A stretch of DNA of 7,864 nt from Deltaproteobacteria bacterium (GTDB lineage: Bacteria; Desulfobacterota; DSM-4660; Desulfatiglandales; B25-G16): positions 1 through 7,864 of the forward strand of contig QMLT01000070.1 of NCBI GenBank assembly GCA_003646875.1. The letters are read 5' to 3'. Of the stretch, positions 1-6,119 are shown piece after piece (the stretch's first letter is position 1; each line of letters starts with the position of its first letter). A program made the translations under genes and the position numbers. Under the pieces are notes generated by a model. The model saw only the letters and a list, made by a program, of their open reading frames with translations, did no database searches and was not told the origin of the DNA.

Positions 1-19
1 AAAAGGGCAAGTTTTTTTA

Positions 20-1375
20 TCATGCAATCCTATCTTCGATCTGTCGACAGAGAAATTCTACTTCCCTTCTCAGGCCATCGTCAACTTTAATATTCTTTTT
101 AATTTTTTCCTCATCATATAACACAGTCGAATGATTTCGGTTGAAGGAATGGCCGATAGATTCCAGGGATTTATCAGTATACCTACGGCATAGATAGATG
201 GCTATACTTCGTGGATAGGTGATAATTTTTTTTCTACTCTTTGATTTAAGCGCATCTCTGTCAATCTTAAAATATTTACAAACTACCTTCTGAATATCCT
301 CGACTGCCGCAAGATGTTTGTCAGGAGTTATTTGTTTAACTATCTGTTTTGCCAGATCCACTTTTATCTCCTTTTTTAGGAAAAAGGAGATGGCCTTAAG
401 GGAATCAAGACTTCCTTCAAGTTGTCTTACATCCTGCGTTAAATTTTCAGCCATGAAGCAGGCTACATCTTCTGGGAGGGAAATTTCCCGCTCGAGGGCC
501 TTTTGTTTTAAGATATTGAGCCGTGTCTGAAAATTGGGTTTTTCAATGCTTGTTATTACACCAGAGGTGAACCTGGAGATAAGCATCTTTTTCATATTCG
601 GAATTTCTTCTGGCATGAGGGGGCTGGTAAATATGACCATTTTCCTATCATTCAACAGTGAATCAAGTGTATAGCTGATTTCAATCTGTGTTTTTTCTTT
701 ACCACTGAGAAAATGTAATCCTTCTAAAAGAAGCACGTCACACACCTTACGGTATTTATTTTTAAATTGAGTGATTAAATTATTCCTTAATGCATATATC
801 ATCTCATTGGTAAAATCCTCTGTTGTGATATAAAGAACCTTTGCCGAGGGGTTTTTCTTTAGAATTGTGTTTCCAATGGCCTGGATTAAGTGGCTTTTTC
901 CCAAACCGGTTTGGGCCATTAAATAGAGGGAACTGTAAGGGAAATGAGAGCCATTGGCTAATGCCTTTGATACTGAGTATGCAAATTCATTGTTCTCTCC
1001 AACAACAAATTTGTTAAAGGTAAAGCGTGCATTTAAGTATTTCTCGCCAGCCCTTATTTTTTTAGGCATATTTGGAAGGATTAACTGTCTTCCATTGCCA
1101 TTGCCTCCATTATGATTGCACTTGATTGATTCTTTATGTGGCAAGACCTTAAAGATTACTTTATGGTCATTACAACCAATCTTCGAAAGTTGACTCTGAA
1201 AGAATGAAGAATAATTTTCCTGCATCCAGTTTCGAGAGAATTTATTGGGACATCCAAGATATATTGTGTCTTCATCTGCATCAAGAAACTGCAATGGTTT
1301 CACCCACAGGGAAAAGTTCTTGTTATCCATTACATCTTTGAGGACTGTTTTCATATTATTCCAAACTGTTTCCAT
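20..1375 (-). CDS. dnaA: Chromosomal replication initiator DnaA, with a divergent ATPase site
   Basis: DnaA binds origin DNA, oligomerises with ATP and opens the duplex in the cytoplasm. At 451 aa this is full length. Domain I (about 1-75) has the usual W-x-P-L pattern (WVKPLQ, 24-29). A short Asn/Gly-rich linker (86-96) stands for domain II. The AAA+ domain runs from about 115 to 345, with Walker A ending GLGKSH (157-162), arginine finger R268 (SRF) and sensor-2 R317 (VRQLEG). Domain IV (about 355-451) carries the helix-turn-helix and FNRNHSTV (411-418). Oddities: the Walker B acidic pair, normally Asp-Asp, reads E218-G219; sensor 1 reads TSPL rather than the usual TSD; the DNA-contact motif has Asn where Escherichia coli has Asp (NHST for DHTT). 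The chosen ATG (1373-1375) has AAGGTG 4 nt upstream, and domain I homology starts almost at once. Identity as a DnaA is very secure. Whether it is the only or main initiator cannot be told here, as dnaN and other usual neighbours are not in view. Confidence 0.95.
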   Translation of the reverse strand: METVWNNMKTVLKDVMDNKNFSLWVKPLQFLDADEDTIYLGCPNKFSRNWMQENYSSFFQSQLSKIGCNDHKVIFKVLPHKESIKCNHNGGNGNGRQLILPNMPKKIRAGEKYLNARFTFNKFVVGENNEFAYSVSKALANGSHFPYSSLYLMAQTGLGKSHLIQAIGNTILKKNPSAKVLYITTEDFTNEMIYALRNNLITQFKNKYRKVCDVLLLEGLHFLSGKEKTQIEISYTLDSLLNDRKMVIFTSPLMPEEIPNMKKMLISRFTSGVITSIEKPNFQTRLNILKQKALEREISLPEDVACFMAENLTQDVRQLEGSLDSLKAISFFLKKEIKVDLAKQIVKQITPDKHLAAVEDIQKVVCKYFKIDRDALKSKSRKKIITYPRSIAIYLCRRYTDKSLESIGHSFNRNHSTVLYDEEKIKKNIKVDDGLRREVEFLCRQIEDRIA

Positions 1376-1894
1376 ATGGCACCTTTATGCGAGCAGGTTA
1401 TTTATATGCTAAAAAGATGATAGTAAGGTTTTTGCGTTTATTAGTTCAGATATCTTTAAGATCTAAAATTCTATGATGCTCTTTGGGCGTAGATATATGA
1501 AAATTGGCCATAAAACAGGATCATCCCTGAGAAAGTCTGCATCATGATATAAGGGATTCTTGAATTATACAAAAAAAGACTACTTAGAAATTATGGAATT
1601 CAAAGGAAAGATTTCCCTAAGAATATTCAATGTATTGGTAAATTATAGCGCCCGTTTTGTTCCGGATTATGTATAATTAGCCTTTGGGATTTCAGAATGT
1701 ATTAAACAAAACAAACATGCCTGTCAAAGGCGATTATATGAGAAATTACTTTAGCCCTGTTTTTAGTTTTCAACAGAGGTAATATATTGATTCAATGGGA
1801 ATAATATTTTGTATCCCTGTGAAAGCCTTACTGGACATGAAAATAAATATTATCAAAAAATTATCATTGAATTCAGGGACTTTGAATTTTATTT

Positions 1895-1907
1895 GACAAC
1901 AGTTGTC
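1895..1907. repeat. 13-bp palindrome, possible operator
   Basis: GACAAC-A-GTTGTC is a perfect inverted repeat with 6-bp arms and a 1-bp centre. It overlaps a TTGACA hexamer (1893-1898) that would be a consensus -35 element, but the region 16-18 bp downstream offers only a poor -10 (CAATTA at 1916-1921). Its form suits a dimeric regulator site, which is inference. It lies about 300 bp upstream of ddl. Confidence 0.3.
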
Positions 1908-1927
1908 TGTTTATTCAATTATTTAAA

Positions 1928-2006
1928 CTTCCATTTCCTTTAAAAAGCTTCATTTTTTAAACCCTCACGTTTTTTTCCTTGGATTTTTTCCTTTTACAAA
2001 TGGAAG
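1928..2006. repeat. 9-bp inverted repeat flanking pyrimidine-rich direct repeats
   Basis: CTTCCATTT (1928-1936) and its exact reverse complement AAATGGAAG (1998-2006) flank a 61-bp interval. Inside it, TTTTTTCCTT occurs twice (1971-1980 and 1984-1993, period 13 bp) in a strand-biased pyrimidine tract. These repeats are read directly from the sequence. An origin-architecture role is only a possibility. Confidence 0.4.
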
Positions 2007-2026
2007 GGTTAATGGCTTTTTAAGTA

Positions 2027-2045
2027 GGTAAGAATTTTGCTTACC
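2027..2045. repeat. Small inverted repeat (6-bp arms, 7-nt loop)
   Basis: GGTAAG (2027-2032) and CTTACC (2040-2045) are exact reverse complements separated by 7 nt. No T-run follows immediately, so it is not a convincing terminator. It sits directly beside the best DnaA-box-like sequence (2046-2054). Function unknown. Confidence 0.3.
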
Positions 2046-2151
2046 GTTGGATAATTACACTGGGGAAAGCTAAGCAAGAATAAGAAATCTTTTTGTTATT
2101 TAGAGAATGGGTGATAATGAATTTTTTATCTCATTTTTTTATTTTATTTTA

Positions 2152-2171
2152 TTATGATATTTTATGATATT
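2152..2171. repeat. 10-bp tandem repeat in the AT-rich tract, possible unwinding element
   Basis: TTATGATATT occurs twice in perfect tandem (2152-2161 and 2162-2171) within the most AT-rich part of the gap, immediately upstream of ddl. AT-rich repeats of about 10-13 bp are typical of DNA-unwinding elements. The embedded TATGAT hexamers (2153-2158, 2163-2168) could instead be -10 elements for ddl, although no good -35 is found at the right distance. Confidence 0.4.
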
Positions 2172-2215
2172 TTAAAAAAAACTTATTATATTATATTCAT
2201 TAAATGGGGTTGATA

Positions 2216-3145
2216 ATGGGTAAACTTAGAGTTGCGCTTATTGCTGGAGGTTGGTCACGGGAAAGAGAGATATCCCTGAAAAGTGGACAATACGTATATG
2301 ATAATCTTGATAAAGATAAATACGACGTGAAAAGATATGATCCCAGCAGGGACCTTCTCAGATTAATAGAAGAGTCTAAAAATCTTGATCTTGCATTACT
2401 GGTTCTCCATGGCAAGAGAGGAGAGGATGGATCTATTCAAGGGCTTCTTGATCTTTTGCATCTTTCCTATGTTGGCTCAGGTGTCCTTGCAAGCGCTTTA
2501 GCTATGAACAAAGCAGTAAGCAAGGAATTGTTTAGATGCACTGGTCTAAATGTGCCTAAAGAAATGTTGTTTTTTAGGAATCAGGATATTGACCCAGTTA
2601 GGATATTCTCTGTTTTAGGCAAACCTGTGGTAATTAAACCAGTAGACGAGGGATCGAGTATTGGCCTAAGCATATGCTATAAAAAAGAGGAAATCGTTGA
2701 AGCTATAAAAGATACCTTTGCTATTAGTCCAGAGGTAATGCTTGAGGAATACATCAAAGGCAGGGAGGTAAGCTGTGCAGTTCTCGGCAACAGAGAACCG
2801 GAGGCCTTACCAGTTGTTGAGATTATTCCTCACGAAAAATATCGCTTTTTTAGTTATACGGCAAAATACGAGACTGGGGCATCCCAAGAGATATGTCCGG
2901 CCCAGATCTCCAGCGATGTTTATAAAAAGATTCAAGACTTTGCCATAAAGGCTCATTGTTTACTTGGTTGCAGGAGTTTTTCCAGATCAGATATGATAGT
3001 AACTGCTAAAGATGTGTATATCCTGGAAACAAATACAATACCAGGGATGACAGAAAATTCTATCTTTCCATTGGCAGCAAGGACAGCCGGGTTATCTTTT
3101 TCTAAATTATTGGATAGATTGATAGAGCTCGCATTTGAGGATTAG
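2216..3145 (+). CDS. ddl: D-alanine--D-alanine ligase
   Basis: This cytoplasmic ATP-grasp enzyme joins two D-alanines for the end of the peptidoglycan stem peptide. From the chosen start it is 309 aa, within the usual 300-370. The N-terminal domain has the SREREIS motif (14-20, E16 equivalent to the substrate-binding Glu) and the HGKRGEDG motif (65-72). The ATP-grasp part shows VIKPVDEGSSIG (139-150). AKY (216-218) in the omega loop carries the Tyr that goes with D-Ala rather than D-lactate specificity. Metal ligands D259, E271 and N273 (ETN), followed by PGMTENS, are intact, so it should be active. An ATG at 2204 would add four residues, but no purine-rich site precedes it. The ATG at 2216 has GGGG 6 nt upstream and begins where family homology begins. 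The gene usually sits in the cell-wall/division cluster or alone, so a place beside dnaA is uncommon. No terminator is evident after it. Confidence 0.93.
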   Translation: MGKLRVALIAGGWSREREISLKSGQYVYDNLDKDKYDVKRYDPSRDLLRLIEESKNLDLALLVLHGKRGEDGSIQGLLDLLHLSYVGSGVLASALAMNKAVSKELFRCTGLNVPKEMLFFRNQDIDPVRIFSVLGKPVVIKPVDEGSSIGLSICYKKEEIVEAIKDTFAISPEVMLEEYIKGREVSCAVLGNREPEALPVVEIIPHEKYRFFSYTAKYETGASQEICPAQISSDVYKKIQDFAIKAHCLLGCRSFSRSDMIVTAKDVYILETNTIPGMTENSIFPLAARTAGLSFSKLLDRLIELAFED

Positions 3146-3157
3146 ATGAAGGGATAG

Positions 3158-3186
3158 TTGACATTCGCTATAGGAGATCTCATAAT
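3158..3186 (+). promoter_or_regulatory. Sigma-70-type promoter for the moxR operon
   Basis: TTGACA (3158-3163) and CATAAT (3181-3186) are separated by exactly 17 bp, matching 6/6 and 5/6 of the consensus. It lies just after the ddl stop and points at the MoxR-type ATPase. Transcription starting near 3193 would leave a 5' leader of about 185 nt. Two other TTGACA hexamers in the window lack so good a -10. Confidence 0.6.
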
Positions 3187-3264
3187 ATTTATTCTGAGCG
3201 GAAGATATGGAAAATATGGCGAAAAAGATTTGAGAGGCTGCGGAAAAATAGAAGAAATTTATCT

Positions 3265-3319
3265 TGTAGCCATGGAAGGCCTGGTTTTGTAAAAGGCTAC
3301 AGCGGAAAATTTAGGCCTT
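3265..3319 (+). promoter_or_regulatory. Potentially folded 5' leader with interlocking complementary segments
   Basis: TGTAGCC (3265-3271) is perfectly complementary to GGCTACA (3295-3301), giving a 7-bp stem with a 23-nt loop. The loop contains AAGGCCT (3276-3282), perfectly complementary to AGGCCTT (3313-3319) beyond the stem. The two pairings interlock, so the RNA could form a pseudoknot or switch between folds. No known riboswitch is recognised. The fold is read by eye, and chance pairing cannot be excluded. Confidence 0.3.
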
Positions 3320-3378
3320 TAAAGAAAGATTTTCATCATTCAGGCATAAAAGATTAAACGAGGACGTCTTTATCAATC

Positions 3379-4260
3379 ATGGAAACTGTGTCAATAGATG
3401 GCGTGATCTTGCATCTCAGTCAACCCGATGAATTGCCGATGAATTGGGTTGGGAATATGGAGTTAGTAACCCAGGTCAAGGCGGCATGGCTGGTAATGGG
3501 TTCTGGTGATTTTCCCCTCAACCCACGCCTTATAGGAAGGCCCGGGGTGGGGAAAACTACCCTTGCCTATCATGCGGCCAGGCAACTAAATAAACCTGTC
3601 TATCTCTTTCAGGCCACAATAGATACAAGGCCAGAGGATCTGATAGTCACCCCAGTTATAAGCGATCAGGGAAAGATAAAATATATGGCGAGCTCCATTG
3701 TTACTGCCATGATCAAGGGAGGGGTAGCAGTTATTGATGAGGGAAACAGGATGAGTGAGAAAAGCTGGGCATCTTTGGCACCACTGATGGACAATCGTCG
3801 TTATGTGGAATCAATCGTAGCTGGAATAAAGATTAAGGCCCATCCTGATTTTCGGCTCTGTACCACAATGAACGATGATGCCAGCACCTTTGATCTTCCC
3901 GAATATATTCATTCAAGGTTGCAGCCTCAAATTTTTATTGATTTTCCTGACAGGGAAGAAGAAAGACTAATTTTGTCCACAAACCTTCCTTTTGCAGACG
4001 AACAGATCCTGGAGTATGTAGTTAATTTTCTGCAGGTAGCCCATGAAGCTCAGGAAAGATACACAGTAAGGGATGGAATTAATATTGCCAGATATGCATT
4101 GAAAAAATTGAGTATTGATATATCTAAGGAAGGCGAAGGGATGTCAGAGGAAAGAGTTATGCGAGCGCTTAAAAAAGCGGCATCCATGATCCTGGACGAC
4201 AAGGCCGCTGAATATTTTGCTACCATGTTAGAGATGTATGGAGACAAAAGAACTATTTGA
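3379..4260 (+). CDS. MoxR-type AAA+ ATPase
   Basis: MoxR ATPases are cytoplasmic chaperone-like motors that remodel or activate a partner protein, often a von Willebrand A (VWA) domain protein, using ATP. At 293 aa this is a typical short MoxR with one AAA+ domain and a small helical lid. Walker A is GRPGVGKT (53-60), Walker B VIDE (118-121), sensor-1 N165 (TTMND) and a candidate arginine finger R180 (HSR). TRPEDLI (83-89) after the second strand and FDLPEYI (171-177) are typical of the family. All catalytic residues are present, so it should hydrolyse ATP. The ATG at 3379 is the only usable start: in frame, a TAA (3355-3357) closes the way upstream. The ribosome site is weak (GAGG 15 nt upstream). 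The next gene starts inside its last codons, so the two are probably translationally coupled and functionally linked. Its exact target is unknown. No VWA gene is visible. Confidence 0.88.
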   Translation: METVSIDGVILHLSQPDELPMNWVGNMELVTQVKAAWLVMGSGDFPLNPRLIGRPGVGKTTLAYHAARQLNKPVYLFQATIDTRPEDLIVTPVISDQGKIKYMASSIVTAMIKGGVAVIDEGNRMSEKSWASLAPLMDNRRYVESIVAGIKIKAHPDFRLCTTMNDDASTFDLPEYIHSRLQPQIFIDFPDREEERLILSTNLPFADEQILEYVVNFLQVAHEAQERYTVRDGINIARYALKKLSIDISKEGEGMSEERVMRALKKAASMILDDKAAEYFATMLEMYGDKRTI

Positions 4261-6058
4261 ATGGAGAAATGTCAGGCTTGTTCCTATTTGTCATAATAGG
4301 GTCGAGTTTGCACTTGAGGTAAGAAATCAGTTTGCTTCCTTTAAACCAGAGATTGTGGCGATTGAATATCCTACAACCATTGCTGAGAAACTATTAGAAG
4401 GCGTTAAAAGATTACCCCTCCTTTCAGTTGTTTACTACGAAGAAAATAATCACACCTTTATTTACCTTCCATTGGAGCCAACCGATGGACAGATAGAGGC
4501 AGTTCGGTTGGCGCTTTCTAAAAATATCCCTATCTATTTCATAGACAGGGATACAGAGGGATACCCTCTAGATCGGACACCCATGCCAGATCCTTATTCT
4601 ATCAAAAGGATAGGATACTGGAAATATTGTCAGAGCTATCTTAAGGCTTACCCAAAAGGGCTTCCTGGTGAACAAGATCAATTGAGAGAGCGAACCATGG
4701 CCTACCATCTTCAGAAACTGGATGGAGAGGAAAAGAGAGTTTTATTTGTAGGTGGCCTTTCCCATCTTCCGGGCCTCTTAAGCTACCTTGATACACCCCA
4801 GGTGCCGGTCATAGGCAGAAAGAGCAGAGAGGGTGTCATGCTTGCGCATTTAGATAGGGATTCTAGCAGAGAGATCATGACAGAGATGCCCTTTTTTGCC
4901 GCACGCTATGAGAAATTCAGGGAGAATCCCGCCATGGCTGAGCCGGACAGATTGGATGCGATTGATCAATTGATAAAGAAGGCGACTAAAGATTATGTTA
5001 AGAACAACAAAGAAGAGGTGACTATAAGCCAGTTACGGATTTTTAACAGGTTTGTCAGGAACTATGCCCTCTTAAGCGGATACCTAACGCCTGATTTATA
5101 TCAAACCCTGATAGCTGCCAGAGGAGCAGTGGATGATAATTTTGCATATGAGGTCTGGGATAATGCGACAGAGTACCCCTGGCAGACAGAGACGCCTGGA
5201 TTACCGGTCCTTCGTATAAAGGGTGAGGACCTCTTTCTTGATCAAAAAAAGCTCAGATTTCATAGACATTTCAAAGGGTTACGCAGAAGGCTTGTACCTG
5301 TGCCCATAAAGAAAAGGCAAAAAGAACGGTTCCCTGGAGAGTGGAAAAGGAACTTCAAGGGTTATTCCATATGCTCATACCAACCAGAGGATATCGTAAT
5401 AGAGGGATTCGGCAATTATCTTAAAAAAAGGGGGCTAAAGGAGAAGTCAGAGGAAAACTACCACGTTGTTCCCTTTATGAGTTCAATGATGGACGGAATT
5501 GATATCAGGGAGACATTAAGGAATTTGAAAGAGGGCATTATATATGTGAGGGAAAATATCCCTCTAAAGGGAAAGGTGGGATCAGTTGTGTTTATCTTTG
5601 ACCCAGATCTCCCTGATGCAGAAGGTAAAGAAAAATTCCCGTGGCGGATTACATGGTTGGGTGAAAACAGCCAGGAATCAGATATGGCCTTTTACAGTAC
5701 CCCAGCAGGCGAGGTAGTTATTGGCCCCGGGATATCCAGGTGTGAGTATGGTGGATTTATGCTTACATTTCCTCCACTGAGAGTGTATGATATCTGGAAG
5801 GATTCATTTTTTGATATTGCACGAAATAAGCCAGAAAGGCTTCTTCTCGCAGCCCTTGATTATTCCCTTGAACGGCATGTTGTTTATGTAGCCTCCTCAC
5901 CACCATCTTCTATGTGTGGATCATTTGCTTCCAGGATAGGAAAAAAGATAATATATCTGCCTATTGGCATGTTTTCATCTGTTACCCTAAAAAAAATCAG
6001 GCAATTTCATGTATTAGATGGCCATCCGGTTAGACAATACGCAGACAGGTATATATGA
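4238..6058 (+). CDS. MoxR-linked protein with EreA/ChaN/TraB-like N-terminal domain and unrecognised C-terminal region
   Basis: A 606-residue soluble-looking protein with no signal peptide or obvious membrane segment. Residues 12-195 resemble the EreA/ChaN/TraB/TIKI superfamily, in particular DUF5682-like proteins found with MoxR ATPases. Strands and motifs are in the expected order: VPICHN with H19, PEIVAIEYP with E43, LPLLSVVYY, IPIYFIDRD (97-105), RERTMAYHL (150-158), and VGGLSHLPG (171-179) matching the GxxH of TraB-like proteins. The His and Glu residues are candidates for metal binding or hydrolysis. The family signature RHHG near the N-terminus is not kept, so the match is remote. Residues 240-606 are unrecognised. 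They hold a basic stretch (340-374), CSYQPEDIVIEGFG (379-392), VVFIFDPD (450-457) and a last block with HVVYVASSPPSS (547-558). The ATG at 4238 lies 23 bp inside the ATPase gene with only a weak ribosome site (AGAG), which suggests translational coupling. It may be the ATPase's client. Biochemical function is unknown. Confidence 0.8.
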   Translation: METKELFEWRNVRLVPICHNRVEFALEVRNQFASFKPEIVAIEYPTTIAEKLLEGVKRLPLLSVVYYEENNHTFIYLPLEPTDGQIEAVRLALSKNIPIYFIDRDTEGYPLDRTPMPDPYSIKRIGYWKYCQSYLKAYPKGLPGEQDQLRERTMAYHLQKLDGEEKRVLFVGGLSHLPGLLSYLDTPQVPVIGRKSREGVMLAHLDRDSSREIMTEMPFFAARYEKFRENPAMAEPDRLDAIDQLIKKATKDYVKNNKEEVTISQLRIFNRFVRNYALLSGYLTPDLYQTLIAARGAVDDNFAYEVWDNATEYPWQTETPGLPVLRIKGEDLFLDQKKLRFHRHFKGLRRRLVPVPIKKRQKERFPGEWKRNFKGYSICSYQPEDIVIEGFGNYLKKRGLKEKSEENYHVVPFMSSMMDGIDIRETLRNLKEGIIYVRENIPLKGKVGSVVFIFDPDLPDAEGKEKFPWRITWLGENSQESDMAFYSTPAGEVVIGPGISRCEYGGFMLTFPPLRVYDIWKDSFFDIARNKPERLLLAALDYSLERHVVYVASSPPSSMCGSFASRIGKKIIYLPIGMFSSVTLKKIRQFHVLDGHPVRQYADRYI

Positions 6059-6060
6059 GG

Positions 6061-6086
6061 CTAAAGTGCCTAAAGTGAGCTAAAGT
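6061..6086 (+). repeat. Three direct repeats of CTAAAGT
   Basis: CTAAAGT occurs at 6061-6067, 6070-6076 and 6080-6086, with spacings of 9 and 10 bp. The first two copies are followed by G. The array starts two bases after the TGA of the preceding gene. About one helical turn separates the copies, which would suit side-by-side binding of a regulator. It could equally be slippage-generated repeat DNA. Confidence 0.5.
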
Positions 6087-6099
6087 TATAACTGAACAC

Positions 6100-6117
6100 A
6101 ATAAACCCAATAAACCC
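6100..6117 (+). repeat. 9-bp tandem duplication just upstream of the sigma-54 activator start
   Basis: AATAAACCC occurs twice in perfect tandem (6100-6108 and 6109-6117), ending 2 bp before the ATG of the activator. It fills the place where a ribosome-binding site should be and contains no Shine-Dalgarno-like sequence. A TAA in the second unit (6111-6113) is in frame and blocks any earlier start. Confidence 0.5.
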
Positions 6118-6119
6118 AA

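Larger units (their letters stand above)
1376..2203. other. AT-rich divergent intergenic region, candidate oriC
   Basis: This 828-bp stretch separates divergently transcribed dnaA and ddl and holds no credible gene. It is visibly AT-rich, most strongly at 2120-2203, where T/A runs and a 10-bp tandem repeat would suit a DNA-unwinding element. Bacterial origins often lie next to dnaA, and transcription diverging from the gap is what one expects at an origin. Against this, I find no perfect TTATCCACA box on either strand. The closest is TTATCCAAC on the minus strand (2046-2054, 7 of 9). Two further minus-strand ATTATC sites (within 2111-2117 and 2211-2217) are weaker. A TATAAA on the minus strand (1406-1401) could be the dnaA -10 element. 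The origin call is inference from position and composition. Confidence 0.35.

Noticed and set aside
1377..1390. Sigma-54-like TGGCAC...TGC at the dnaA start
   Set aside because: GG and GC are 9 nt apart instead of the required 10, and it would point away from dnaA with no gene nearby.
1605..1616. Short inverted repeat GGAAA-GA-TTTCC
   Set aside because: Five-bp arms are expected by chance in a region this long, and there is no context to support function.
1738..1782. A 14-codon frame with an AAAGG upstream, in the dnaA-ddl gap
   Set aside because: Too short to tell from chance in AT-rich DNA, and nothing suggests a leader peptide.
2061..2076. Sigma-54-like TGG-N10-GC-A upstream of ddl
   Set aside because: Spacing is right, but the rest of both elements departs from consensus (TGGGGA, TAAGCA), and ddl is not a typical sigma-54 target.
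3139..3357. A 72-codon open frame between ddl and the MoxR gene, in frame with the latter and rich in Arg/Lys
   Set aside because: It has no ATG, GTG or TTG codon and a strong promoter lies inside it. The stretch is better explained as a leader.
4050..4247. Minus-strand frame inside the MoxR gene
   Set aside because: Shadow of a strongly supported plus-strand gene, with no ribosome site or family features.
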